Shown here piece after piece: positions 27,595-35,843 of a DNA stretch of 64,000 bases (the stretch's first letter is position 1; each line of letters starts with the position of its first letter). The notes below the pieces were generated by a model that did no database searches, was not told the origin of the DNA, and saw only the letters and a program-made list of their open reading frames with translations. The stretch covers positions 310,001 through 374,000 of the forward strand of contig CAXBNJ010000002.1 of assembly GCA_963977125.1 (NCBI GenBank), given 5' to 3'. Made by a program: the position numbers and the translations under genes. The stretch is from UBA2705 sp963977125. Lineage in GTDB: Bacteria; Pseudomonadota; Alphaproteobacteria; Micavibrionales; Micavibrionaceae.

Positions 27595-27610
27595 TTAACA
27601 AAAAGTTAAC
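27595..27610. promoter_or_regulatory. CtrA-type box upstream of hemH
   Basis: The sequence TTAACAAAAAGTTAAC is a perfect TTAA-N7-TTAAC match and is also nearly palindromic. It lies 67 bases before the hemH ATG and could also serve the divergent hydrolase gene. Binding is inferred from consensus only. Confidence 0.4.
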
Positions 27611-27676
27611 AACTTGGAAACAATTGCGAGCGACAGATAAGCCGCTGTTCTGAAATATAAAAAATGAGTATTAAAA

Positions 27677-28747
27677 ATGAATACGCCGATAACCGACACA
27701 CAAACGCAACCGCTTATCCCGGCGATTATTAAACCAAGCGACCACCCCAAGGTCTCTGGCGACAAAATAGGCGTCGTTCTTGTGAATCTAGGCACCCCCG
27801 AGGGCACTGATTACTGGTCAATGCGTAAATATCTTTCAGAATTTCTCAGCGATCAACGCGTGATAAACTTCCCCAAATGGCTCTGGCAGCCTTTATTACA
27901 GGGGGTTATCCTGACAACGCGCCCTAAACGTAGCGGTCGCGCTTATCAATCAATTTGGAACTTAGAAAAAAACGAATCACCGCTTAAAACCTATACGCGC
28001 GCGCAGGCTGAAAAAGTCAGAACGCAGCTCCATAAAAAACATCCTGATCTTGTTGTTACTTGGGCGATGCGCTATGGCAAGCCCTCTATACAGGCGGCTA
28101 TTGAAGAACTCGCCGAGCAAGGCTGCAGAAAAATTTTGTTTTTCGCGCTTTATCCGCAATATAGCGCGACGACGACCGCTTCTGTATTCGATAAAGCTTT
28201 TGATTATTTAAAAACCATGCGCTGGCAGCCCGCTATACGTACTTCTTCACCATGGCATGATCGTCCTGACTATATTGCGGTTTTAGGTAAATCGGTACAG
28301 GCGCATTTAGATTCATTAGACCAGCCGCCTGAATATATTGTGACCTCGTTTCACGGCTTGCCGCAAAAATACCTTGAAAAAGGTGATCCTTATCACTGTA
28401 TGTGCGTTAAAACATCACGCTTATTACAGGAATATTTAAACTGGCCAAAAGATAAATGGGTCACGACATTCCAATCTCGCTTTGGCCCCGCCACATGGCT
28501 ACAACCATATACGGAGCCTAGCTTACAAGCCCTTGCAGAAAATGGTGTCAAACGCGTTGCAGTGCTTTCGCCCGCTTTTGTTTCTGATTGCATTGAAACG
28601 CTAGAAGAAATATCCATAGAAGCCCAAAAGACCTTCCTTGAGCATGGTGGAGAGACGTTTAGCTACATTCCCTGCCTGAATGATCAGGACGCACATATAG
28701 ACTTGCTCAGCGGCTATATTGAACAAGAATTACAAGGCTGGTTATAA
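27677..28747 (+). CDS. hemH: Ferrochelatase
   Basis: The enzyme inserts Fe(II) into protoporphyrin IX, the last step of heme synthesis. The 356 residues include VVLVNLGTPEGTDYWSMRKY, the metal-site histidine in YIVTSFHGLPQKYLEKGDPY and the acidic site PAFVSDCIETLEEI. Heme supply is consistent with an aerobic lifestyle. The N-terminus is about 25 residues longer than the E. coli type, as in many alphaproteobacteria. Confidence 0.95.
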   Translation: MNTPITDTQTQPLIPAIIKPSDHPKVSGDKIGVVLVNLGTPEGTDYWSMRKYLSEFLSDQRVINFPKWLWQPLLQGVILTTRPKRSGRAYQSIWNLEKNESPLKTYTRAQAEKVRTQLHKKHPDLVVTWAMRYGKPSIQAAIEELAEQGCRKILFFALYPQYSATTTASVFDKAFDYLKTMRWQPAIRTSSPWHDRPDYIAVLGKSVQAHLDSLDQPPEYIVTSFHGLPQKYLEKGDPYHCMCVKTSRLLQEYLNWPKDKWVTTFQSRFGPATWLQPYTEPSLQALAENGVKRVAVLSPAFVSDCIETLEEISIEAQKTFLEHGGETFSYIPCLNDQDAHIDLLSGYIEQELQGWL

Positions 28748-28813
28748 CCTATAAGCATTAAGTAGAGCTCAGCCTAATTATAAGCACAAACACCTTGCAA
28801 AAACACATTGATT

Positions 28814-29743
28814 ATGTTAAGTTTTCGCATGTTTTCATTCAAGCCCATCGAAACGCTGACCATACCAAACTGGCTCGATACAGCCAGTCAGGCTGATCTG
28901 CTTGACCGCCAAAACCAGAGCCATACCGGCTTTTTAGAAGAGCTCTCTGCCATACGTAATGTTAAAAGAATTCCCCTGATACAGCGCATTGAATGCTTAT
29001 CCTACTTAATGGGCGCCGTATATCAAATAACCAATGCGCATGCGCAAACAGGCGTAAAACTATACGAACAAATCGCTCAAGGTTCTGGCTTTAATAATTA
29101 CCCCGTTCGCCCAGACGCCTTCCCTGCCGAGTTTGAATTAATTGAAAGATTATTTGAAAGTATTGCATTTTCTAAACATATGGAGCAGTGCTTTATAAAT
29201 GCTCAAGATGAAATTTTAACGCAGCTAGATACAAATGATGCATGGCTTAGTTATAAAAATAATTGGCCCAATTTAAATGGTGAAGAGCGCAAAGATGTCG
29301 TGAATTTATTTTACGCCGCATTTTGTTCGTATTTTTCTACGCCGCAAACCCCTATAACGCCACCACAATTTGATGACTTTAAAGACCTTGGCGCATTAGA
29401 TGCAGGGCAGCTAAAACTAGACCATGACTTTAACAAGGATAGCTTGTCCACCGAGGTGAGTTTATCGACGATATTCTATAGCCAGAGCTTCCCTGAGCTC
29501 GGCAATACGCTGTATCACGAGGGCGTACATTTAGTGATGAACCATTTAAGGTTTTTTGCGCATAATGCACAGCCAGCCGAAGACCATCCTATTGCGCGAG
29601 ATATAAAGCTCTCTTTTGATTTACATTCTAAACGCGCTCAGCCTGTTGGCTACATAACAGCGACAGCCTGCTGGCATCCTGAGGAGCGGCTAGCCTACAA
29701 AGCGGGCGACTGGTTCGAAAAGAAATTAATGCGCTGTACTTAG
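28814..29743 (+). CDS. Unknown protein with an HExxH zinc-site motif
   Basis: I do not recognise the family of this 309-residue protein. It has HEGVH at residues 235-239 (context LGNTLYHEGVHLVMNHL) and an acidic pair at 290-291 in HPEERLAYKAGDWF, about 50 residues later. That arrangement is seen in gluzincin-type metallopeptidases with a distant Glu ligand. A TTG at 28808 is possible, but the ATG at 28814 is preferred; no strong RBS is seen. There is no signal peptide, so a cytoplasmic role is likely. Its stop codon overlaps the stop of the convergent small gene. Confidence 0.65.
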   Translation: MLSFRMFSFKPIETLTIPNWLDTASQADLLDRQNQSHTGFLEELSAIRNVKRIPLIQRIECLSYLMGAVYQITNAHAQTGVKLYEQIAQGSGFNNYPVRPDAFPAEFELIERLFESIAFSKHMEQCFINAQDEILTQLDTNDAWLSYKNNWPNLNGEERKDVVNLFYAAFCSYFSTPQTPITPPQFDDFKDLGALDAGQLKLDHDFNKDSLSTEVSLSTIFYSQSFPELGNTLYHEGVHLVMNHLRFFAHNAQPAEDHPIARDIKLSFDLHSKRAQPVGYITATACWHPEERLAYKAGDWFEKKLMRCT

Positions 29744-30012
29744 GAAATTTTAAAATCAATACTCGCGCCGCGTGCCAATACTAATATGGTACATGCTGCG
29801 CCCTCTTTTTTCTGAGTCTGCGCATCTAAAAATACTGAATCCAAACGCTCAAAATCTGCATTTGAAAATTGCATGAATGTCACACGCAGGTTATTAAAAA
29901 GCTGTTCTTCTTGCGGGCAAGCTTCGTTTCTTGTCTTAACAATCCGCCCATCAATTTTAATTTCATCACCCATATGAGCGTTGCGAATAAATATATTTTT
30001 TATCTGACCCAT
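29740..30012 (-). CDS. Unknown 90-residue protein
   Basis: This small soluble protein (MGQIKNIFIRNAHMGDEIKI at its start) is not a family I know. GGAG lies upstream of the ATG on the minus strand. Its TAA shares bases with the TAG of the preceding plus-strand gene, a four-base convergent overlap. It is free of membrane segments and cysteine motifs. Codon use looks like its neighbours. Confidence 0.6.
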   Translation of the reverse strand: MGQIKNIFIRNAHMGDEIKIDGRIVKTRNEACPQEEQLFNNLRVTFMQFSNADFERLDSVFLDAQTQKKEGAACTILVLARGASIDFKIS

Positions 30013-30103
30013 GATTTGCTCCTACACGCTTCTGGTTACAGCCTCCCGATAAAAAAGGAAAGAAGGGATAATCAGAAATTGCGGATTTAATACTTAAAAT
30101 AAA

Positions 30104-30143
30104 AAGCCTAATAACGCTCCTTGTACAGAACATTATTAGGCTT
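30104..30143. terminator. Bidirectional terminator after isocitrate dehydrogenase
   Basis: A perfect 11-bp stem (aagcctaataa/ttattaggctt) with an 18-base loop is followed by TTTTATTTT on the minus strand and by GTTTTAT on the plus strand. It mainly serves the minus-strand isocitrate dehydrogenase. Confidence 0.88.
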
Positions 30144-30173
30144 GTTTTATCTATATGTCAAACTCAATGCCGC

Positions 30174-31607
30174 TTACTGCCCTTGCGACAAGGTATAACC
30201 GCGCTCACCATCAAACTCATACAAGTTTTCCAGTTTAATAAACTCAAGGCCTGAGTCTTGAAGCGCTTTTAGCTGCGCTAAAACGGTATCAGGGGTAATG
30301 GATTTATTGCTATGGAAGCGGCAACACCAATGATCTGAACAAAATGTATCGGCATGGCCATTTGGCCAGACTTTAACGCCGCGATTAGCGAGGATTTGTA
30401 GGTCTAAACCATCAACGGCCGTAATGCGCGCTGCTAAATCATCTGGTTTACCATCGTAATGGACGAATATATCAGCGCCGACAAGCACTTTTTCTTGTAC
30501 TACACGTGGCTTTAATGGGGGTAAGCTCATCGCTTTACCGCCGCCTGCGCCGTAATCAACTTCCTTAAACTGCGTCGGTTTCTGACCTAAGCGTGCAATA
30601 ACAGCATCGGCAAATTCCTGCGTGCCGAGTTTTTCTTTTGATAGCGCAGCATCATAAATATCGCCTGTATGTACGCCGTCTTCAAGCGTTCTAAGCCATG
30701 CATTATGCACCTTGCTCGCCACATCACTTTGACCGATATGATTAAGCATCAAAACAGCGCCTAATATCAAGCCTGATGGGTTAGCGATATTTTGACCTGA
30801 TATGTCTGGGGCTGATCCATGAACAGCTTCAAACATGGCAAAATTATCACCGACATTACATGACCCACCAAGGCCAACAGAACCAGTAATTTCAACGGCA
30901 ACATCAGAAATAATATCGCCATAAAGGTTTTCAGTGACAATCACATCAAAATCACCGGGGCGCGCCGCAACGCGCGCCGTGCCGATATCAACAATATAGT
31001 GGTCTTTTTCGATATCAGGATATTCTGCGCCAATTTCATCAAAGACGCTATGGAACAAGCCATCACCCATTTTCATGATGTTGTCTTTGGACATACAGGT
31101 CACTTTTTTACGCGCATTCGCACGCGCATATTCAAAAGCAAAACGCATAATACGCTCTGACCCTGGGCGTGAAATCAATTTAATGGTTTGTACAACATCT
31201 TGTGTTTGGCGGTGCTCAATGCCCGCATAGAGGTCTTCTTCATTTTCACGAACAATAACCAAATCCATATCAGGGAAGTTTGTTTCTACATAAGGGTGAT
31301 AAGATACACATGGGCGCACATTCGCATATAGACCTAATGACTTACGAACCGTCACATTAAGGGACTTAAAGCCGCCGCCTTGCGGCGTAGTAATCGGCGC
31401 TTTTAAGAAGACTTTACTGCGACGCAAAGACTCCCAGCTGCTTTCTTCAATGCCGTTTTGTACGCCACGCTTATATACCGCTTCGCCAATTTCAATTTCA
31501 TCAATATCAAGCTGAGCGCCTGCGGCCTCAAGCACCTTTAATGTGGCATCCATAATTTCTGGGCCAATGCCATCGCCGCGCGCCACTGTAATGGGAGTTT
31601 TACTCAT
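30174..31607 (-). CDS. icd: NADP-type isocitrate dehydrogenase with C-terminal extension
   Basis: The enzyme decarboxylates isocitrate to 2-oxoglutarate. AAGGAT 6 bases upstream fixes the ATG at 31607, giving 477 residues. Conserved segments are VARGDGIGPEIMDATLKVL, substrate-binding NVTVRKSLGLYANVRP, IVRENEEDLYAGIEH, IVTENLYGDIISDV and GSAPDISGQNIANPSG. About 130 extra residues follow the catalytic domain, including a Cys/His-containing stretch (FCSDHWCCRFHSNK). Such extensions occur in the Thermus/Rickettsia type. Cofactor preference is not proved by the sequence. Confidence 0.9.
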   Translation of the reverse strand: MSKTPITVARGDGIGPEIMDATLKVLEAAGAQLDIDEIEIGEAVYKRGVQNGIEESSWESLRRSKVFLKAPITTPQGGGFKSLNVTVRKSLGLYANVRPCVSYHPYVETNFPDMDLVIVRENEEDLYAGIEHRQTQDVVQTIKLISRPGSERIMRFAFEYARANARKKVTCMSKDNIMKMGDGLFHSVFDEIGAEYPDIEKDHYIVDIGTARVAARPGDFDVIVTENLYGDIISDVAVEITGSVGLGGSCNVGDNFAMFEAVHGSAPDISGQNIANPSGLILGAVLMLNHIGQSDVASKVHNAWLRTLEDGVHTGDIYDAALSKEKLGTQEFADAVIARLGQKPTQFKEVDYGAGGGKAMSLPPLKPRVVQEKVLVGADIFVHYDGKPDDLAARITAVDGLDLQILANRGVKVWPNGHADTFCSDHWCCRFHSNKSITPDTVLAQLKALQDSGLEFIKLENLYEFDGERGYTLSQGQ

Positions 31608-31730
31608 AATGATATCCTTGTAAAAAACGAATGAACTATTCTGTTCAGCAGTATAAACAAAAACCCGCTTCCTCAAAAGAGTAAAAGCGGGTTTATCGTA
31701 TAATAGTTATAAGTCTTGCGGCACAAAACC

Positions 31731-32141
31731 TTACATAGAGTGGCTTATTGCAAGATAGTGACTACTAGAAAATGCATAGAGCAACCACAAAGCACTCACC
31801 GTAATAACCAAAGCGGTAAGTCCTGCCCCGACCATACGACCAAATGACAGCTTACTGGTTTTAGACAGCCCCAAAGCATGAAGCACCCGCCCAACGAATA
31901 ACAAAGCACCTAATGTGTGTAAAAGAAGTACCGAGCTTTGCTGCATTTCAATCATGAATAATAACAATAAGGCCAAGGGTACAAATTCAGCGAAATTCGC
32001 ATGTGCACGTATGGCTTTTTGTAAATTATGATCTCCACCATCCCCAATGCCAATTTTTGTCTGCATACGTGCACGCCCAACACGCAGGGTTAAAAATATA
32101 AATAATAACGCCAATAAGGCTGCATAATACCCAATAATCAT
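31731..32141 (-). CDS. MAPEG family membrane protein
   Basis: The 136 residues form four predicted membrane helices. The cytosolic loop RVGRARMQTKIGIGDGGDHN and the following LQKAIRAHANFAEFVPLALL give the MAPEG signature (RAHxNFxE). Bacterial members resemble microsomal glutathione transferase; substrates are mostly unknown. It lies upstream of the isocitrate dehydrogenase on the same strand and is divergent from the small heat-shock gene. Confidence 0.88.
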   Translation of the reverse strand: MIIGYYAALLALLFIFLTLRVGRARMQTKIGIGDGGDHNLQKAIRAHANFAEFVPLALLLLFMIEMQQSSVLLLHTLGALLFVGRVLHALGLSKTSKLSFGRMVGAGLTALVITVSALWLLYAFSSSHYLAISHSM

Positions 32142-32329
32142 TAATTCTCTCCTCTTTTTTCAAGTTTCAGCCTAACACATATAGCTAAAAATCAAACTTA
32201 TTTATGATCTCTGAGCTGAGATCAATCGTATAAATAACATACGGTGAATTTACGACGTTTAATTTAGACCAATGTCGTATTTGCAATCGTATTCAAGGAT
32301 CAATTTTATCTATGAGGAAGGATAAGACC

Positions 32330-32845
32330 ATGACCAATGTAATGACTATGAACGCACCTTTGTTTCGCAGAAGCATCGGCTTTGACCGTTTTGGCGAGCT
32401 ATTTGATTCCATTCTTGATGAAAAAGTTGATGGCCACGATAGCTACCCACCACATAACATCGAAAAATTCAGCGATGATTCTTATCGTATAACGATGGCC
32501 GTTGCAGGATTTGGCATTGGTGACTTACAAGTCACCTTAAATGATGACACATTAGTCATCGCAGGTGCGCATATTGGCTTAAGCGAACAAAACAGTGACC
32601 ATGCAGATGAACAAATTAACGACCGTGATGGTGTTGATTTAATCGAAGTATTACATCACGGCATTGCATCGCGCGCGTTTGAACGCAGCTTTCGCCTCGC
32701 GGATCAAATTAAGGTTCAGGACGCCGTATTAAAAGACGGCCTATTAACGATTACTCTAAGACATAAAATACCTGTAGAGAAAAAGCCACGCTTGATTAAG
32801 ATCAAGACTGAAGACGCCAAGATCGGGCAGAGTAAAAATGGTTAA
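32330..32845 (+). CDS. Small heat-shock protein, Hsp20/IbpA family
   Basis: This is an ATP-independent holdase with an alpha-crystallin domain. GAGGAAGG at 32314-32321 lies 8 bases before the ATG at 32330, so I prefer it to the in-frame ATG at 32312; this gives 171 residues. The start has FDRFGELFDSILDE, the core YPPHNIEKFSDDSYRITMAV, and the domain end FERSFRLADQIKVQDAVLKD followed by GLLTITL, as in IbpA. I found no clear sigma-32 promoter or ROSE thermometer in the leader. Confidence 0.92.
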   Translation: MTNVMTMNAPLFRRSIGFDRFGELFDSILDEKVDGHDSYPPHNIEKFSDDSYRITMAVAGFGIGDLQVTLNDDTLVIAGAHIGLSEQNSDHADEQINDRDGVDLIEVLHHGIASRAFERSFRLADQIKVQDAVLKDGLLTITLRHKIPVEKKPRLIKIKTEDAKIGQSKNG

Positions 32846-32855
32846 GCTTGCTCGC

Positions 32856-32885
32856 ACCGGAGCTATTTAAACCGGAGCTATTTAA
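32856..32885 (+). repeat. Perfect tandem duplication of a 15-mer
   Basis: The 15 bases accggagctatttaa occur twice with no gap, immediately after the heat-shock gene. The identity suggests a recent slippage or duplication event. Confidence 0.95.
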
Positions 32886-32890
32886 AGCTT

Positions 32891-33068
32891 TGCGCAGCAC
32901 TCTGAAAGGCAAACAGGCTGGGGCGAGCCCTCTGTCACAGCCTGTTTGTCGGCGCTGACTTTATAAGTTCATTGTTCAGAAGGTCCACATGCGTGGAGAA
33001 CACGCCCCCTTGGGCAGAGCATCCGAGAACAGCGCGCCGCCAAACATGACGCCCCAAGACTCTGCGCA
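32891..33068. ncRNA. Candidate structured RNA (unidentified)
   Basis: This 178-base stretch in the 381-base gene-free gap 32846-33226 is visibly more GC-rich than its surroundings and folds by eye. A closing stem TGCGCAG/CTGCGCA joins 32891-32897 with 33062-33068. A 13-bp hairpin (one G-U) pairs 32908-32920 with 32938-32950 and has GGGCGAGCCC in its loop. TCCAC/GTGGA (32984-32988/32993-32997) and TGTTC/GAACA flank each other, and CTTGGGC at 33009 can pair with GCCCCAAG at 33051. The size resembles 6S RNA, but I cannot match it to that or any other known RNA. Strand and promoter are undetermined. Confidence 0.4.
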
Positions 33069-33226
33069 TTAAATGATCGTATTCAGGGGCATACTTATCA
33101 GCGCCATTCTTGCCCCCCAGAACAGGAACGCATTCTCGAATTTATTACATAACCTCAAAAAAAGAAATAAAGACTTTGACGCTTCCTAATGCCCCCAAAT
33201 ATTAAGCCATATTGAGAGCTCTATAT

Positions 33227-33418
33227 CTAATGAGTTACGCAGCGGCCGCTGCCATCTGTACGAATAACGCATTTGGGCAAATCTACTTTACGACGCTCTT
33301 GTTCATCAGCCCATTCCTGCGCTGACTTTGCCTTTTCAGCAGGCACATGTGAGCATGCTCCAATGAGAAAAACAAACGATAAGCATAGATGTATCGCGAG
33401 TATTTTATATATGTTCAT
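33227..33418 (-). CDS. Small lipoprotein
   Basis: The 63-residue precursor has a hydrophobic signal (LAIHLCLSFVFLIG) and a lipobox ending in GAC, so Cys22 would be lipidated after cleavage. The mature part is about 42 residues and charged (EKAKSAQEWADEQERRK), with two further cysteines near the end (KCVIRTDGSGRCVTH) that could form a disulfide. GGAG lies upstream of the ATG. Family and role are unknown. Confidence 0.7.
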   Translation of the reverse strand: MNIYKILAIHLCLSFVFLIGACSHVPAEKAKSAQEWADEQERRKVDLPKCVIRTDGSGRCVTH

Positions 33419-33606
33419 TTACATGAATCTCCTTAAAAAACAAATGATTCGCCCTATAGTTACGCATACACACCACGCAAGCGAACCTAAAATTGAACCC
33501 CAGTTACAATACCTTATCAGTTTTCTTTGACGAGAGCGGGAGATTTTTCCTACTGTCAAAGGGAAGTTGCTGATATTTATTTAAACACATAAAATGGAGA
33601 ACACCC

Positions 33607-33699
33607 ATGAAAGATACGTTTAACACAGTAGATATTGAAAAAGAAGTACCGACAATTGAAGCGGTGACACCTGCTCCTGCACAAAAACTCGGCCTTTAA
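33607..33699 (+). CDS. 30-residue peptide gene with its own RBS and terminator
   Basis: A short frame encodes a 30-residue peptide running from MKDTFNTVDIEKEVPTIEAV to the end AQKLGL. ATGGAGA about 7 bases upstream is a good ribosome binding site, and a strong terminator follows 40 bases after the stop. This looks like a complete monocistronic unit rather than a chance frame. The peptide has an acidic first half and a TPAPAQ linker-like end, with no cysteines and no membrane segment. No biosynthetic partner gene is adjacent. Its function is unknown. Confidence 0.6.
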   Translation: MKDTFNTVDIEKEVPTIEAVTPAPAQKLGL

Positions 33700-33738
33700 T
33701 TTATTTCGATTATTTTTTAAATGATTACATTAGAGTGG

Positions 33739-33769
33739 TGGCCTGTGTCTTTGTGCACAGGCCATTTTT
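33739..33769 (+). terminator. Terminator after the 30-residue peptide gene
   Basis: A perfect 9-bp stem (tggcctgtg/cacaggcca) with an 8-base loop is followed by TTTTTA. Confidence 0.93.
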
Positions 33770-33827
33770 AACTCAAGTTCTTTGAATATAATTCATTATA
33801 GAGTTTAGCGCTTAAACACGGCACTGT

Positions 33828-35282
33828 TTATTCTGCACCACCAGAAGGCAGTTCTTCTTGCTCAGCATCGCGCTCAACGATTTCGTAATCATCAGGATTT
33901 AACTCGCCAATCCCTTCAAAGAACACGCGGTTACGACCGCCCTCTTTGGCTTTATATAACTCACCATCGGCGCGCTCTAGCAATTTAGGGATTGGATGAT
34001 CACCATCTTCAATGATAATCCCGCCCATTGACGCGGTAATACGTAAGGACCCCTCAGGCACAGAACATGGGAAGACTTCATCGGCAATAAGGCGGCGCAT
34101 ACGCTCAGCCACATAAAGCGCTTTTTCTTGTGATACATCAGGCAGGACCGCCACAAATTCTTCACCACCAAGGCGGGCGAGCATATCAAAGCTACGCATA
34201 TTATCTTTAAGACGCGCAGCGAATGATATAAGAATTTCATCGCCGACATTATGGCCCCATGTATCATTGACGCTTTTAAACTTATCAATATCCATATACA
34301 GAACACAAAGATTTTTAGCGCTGCTCTTATTATCTTCAATCAGCTTCTCCATATGAACTTCGAAGTAACGACGGTTATATAACCCCGTCAGCTGATCGGT
34401 CAATGCCATATTTAGGCTTATTTCATAGTTAGAACGCAGACGTTCTTGGAAGCGCTTACGGCGAATTTGTGTACGCGCGCGCGCCAGCATTTCGTTTTTA
34501 TCAATCGGGCGCATAATATAATCATGTGCGCCAATTTCAAGGCCATGTGCAACGCGCGGCATATCATCAGGCGAAGCAATCATCATAATAGGAATAGAGC
34601 GCGTATTTTCATTTGAACGCAAATGTGAACATAAGCGCAAACCATCTTCACCGCCGAGATTAAGCGAGACAGCGATTAAATCAAAATCACGCGTACGCGC
34701 AAATTCAAGGGCTTCCATGCCACTGCGCGCTTGTAAGATGATGTTATTATCTTTCGCAAGCGCCGTTTTAATTTTATCGACTTCAAAGTCTTGGTCTTCA
34801 ACCAACAAGACTTGTGCGCCTTGTACTGGCTCATTCATAACAGCGCCAGAATCATCCATAACGCCCATAGCGCTGGCTGTATTCGAGCGCACGCGCCATT
34901 CATCAATCGTCATCTTTAGACGCACAAGCGAACGTACACGCGCCATCAGCGCGGTATCATTAATTGGTTTACTTAGGAAATCATCAGCGCCATTTTCAAG
35001 GCCTTTAACACGGTCTTGCGCATCAGTGAGCGCTGTAACCATAACCACAGGTATATGCGATGTTTCAGGGTCTTCTTTCAGGCGGCGGCACACTTCAAAG
35101 CCATCCATGCCAGGCATCATAATATCAAGTAACACAATATCAGGGCTGTCTTCTTTTACACGACGCAATGCATCTTCGCCATTTGTCGCGGTGATTACGT
35201 CATAATACTCGCTCACAAGCTTCGCTTCGAGCAATTTTACGTTTGGTAGAATGTCATCAACAACCAGAATACGTGCAGACAT
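33828..35282 (-). CDS. pleD: PleD-type diguanylate cyclase response regulator
   Basis: This c-di-GMP synthase is controlled by receiver phosphorylation and acts at a cell pole in Caulobacter. The 484 residues comprise a first receiver (ILVVDDILPNVKLLEAK; acceptor in IVLLDIMMPGMDGFEV), a second degenerate receiver (about residues 155-270, where Asp is replaced in LIAVSLNLGGEDG) and a GGDEF domain with GGEEF at 372-376. The inhibitory site RSFD lies five residues before it. The acidic C-terminal tail is not conserved. It sits 25 bases downstream of divK, the standard alphaproteobacterial pair. Confidence 0.95.
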   Translation of the reverse strand: MSARILVVDDILPNVKLLEAKLVSEYYDVITATNGEDALRRVKEDSPDIVLLDIMMPGMDGFEVCRRLKEDPETSHIPVVMVTALTDAQDRVKGLENGADDFLSKPINDTALMARVRSLVRLKMTIDEWRVRSNTASAMGVMDDSGAVMNEPVQGAQVLLVEDQDFEVDKIKTALAKDNNIILQARSGMEALEFARTRDFDLIAVSLNLGGEDGLRLCSHLRSNENTRSIPIMMIASPDDMPRVAHGLEIGAHDYIMRPIDKNEMLARARTQIRRKRFQERLRSNYEISLNMALTDQLTGLYNRRYFEVHMEKLIEDNKSSAKNLCVLYMDIDKFKSVNDTWGHNVGDEILISFAARLKDNMRSFDMLARLGGEEFVAVLPDVSQEKALYVAERMRRLIADEVFPCSVPEGSLRITASMGGIIIEDGDHPIPKLLERADGELYKAKEGGRNRVFFEGIGELNPDDYEIVERDAEQEELPSGGAE

Positions 35283-35307
35283 AAGTCTTCCTTTTTACTC
35301 TTAATTA

Positions 35308-35685
35308 CTACGTGGTTTCAACACCAAGATGTTTATGGACGACTTCCATAAAATGCGAAACAGATATTGGCTTAGAGATATAATCATCACAGCCAACTTC
35401 ACGTATTTTCTGCTCATCGCCTTTCATAGCAAAGGCCGTTACCGCGATGACAGGAATATGTTTGAAAGCATCATCAGCCTTTAACCACTTCGTCACTTCA
35501 AGCCCTGAGACTTCCGGCAACTGAATGTCCATAATGATTAGATCAGGCATATGCTCACGCACTATATCAAGAACCTCGCGGCCATCTTTGGTTTGAAGCG
35601 TTGCGAGGTTATGCGCTTCCAATAAATCATTGAACAGCTTCATATTTAATTCATTGTCTTCGACAATAAGAACAGTTTTTGTCAT
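35308..35685 (-). CDS. divK: Single-domain response regulator DivK
   Basis: DivK relays phosphate between polar kinases and lowers CtrA activity in Caulobacter. The 125-residue receiver starts MTKTVLIVEDNELNMKLFND and has the acceptor Asp in DLIIMDIQLPEVSGLEVTKW, the switch Thr in VIAVTAFAMKGDE and the Lys in CDDYISKPISV. The divK-pleD order fixes the identity. Confidence 0.95.
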   Translation of the reverse strand: MTKTVLIVEDNELNMKLFNDLLEAHNLATLQTKDGREVLDIVREHMPDLIIMDIQLPEVSGLEVTKWLKADDAFKHIPVIAVTAFAMKGDEQKIREVGCDDYISKPISVSHFMEVVHKHLGVETT

Positions 35686-35843
35686 TTTAAAACTAACACC
35701 CTAAGCTCGTGATTTATCTTGATAATATTCTAACAGAAAGAATACGTTGATAGTATTTCAAAAGTGTTAAAATTCAAAGGTAATATACAAAAAATCTGTA
35801 TTTAGTTGGCCGGCTTGGACATATTAGCGCCGCCCCGCTTGAG

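Noticed and set aside
32891..33068. Identification as tmRNA, RNase P RNA or SRP RNA
   Set aside because: No tRNA-like end or tag codons, no GAGGAAAGTC-like RNase P core and no GGAAGCAGC SRP loop are present; it is kept only as an unidentified candidate.
34717..35205. A 162-residue frame antisense to pleD
   Set aside because: It is Ser/Thr-rich shadow sequence opposite a well-defined receiver and GGDEF gene.
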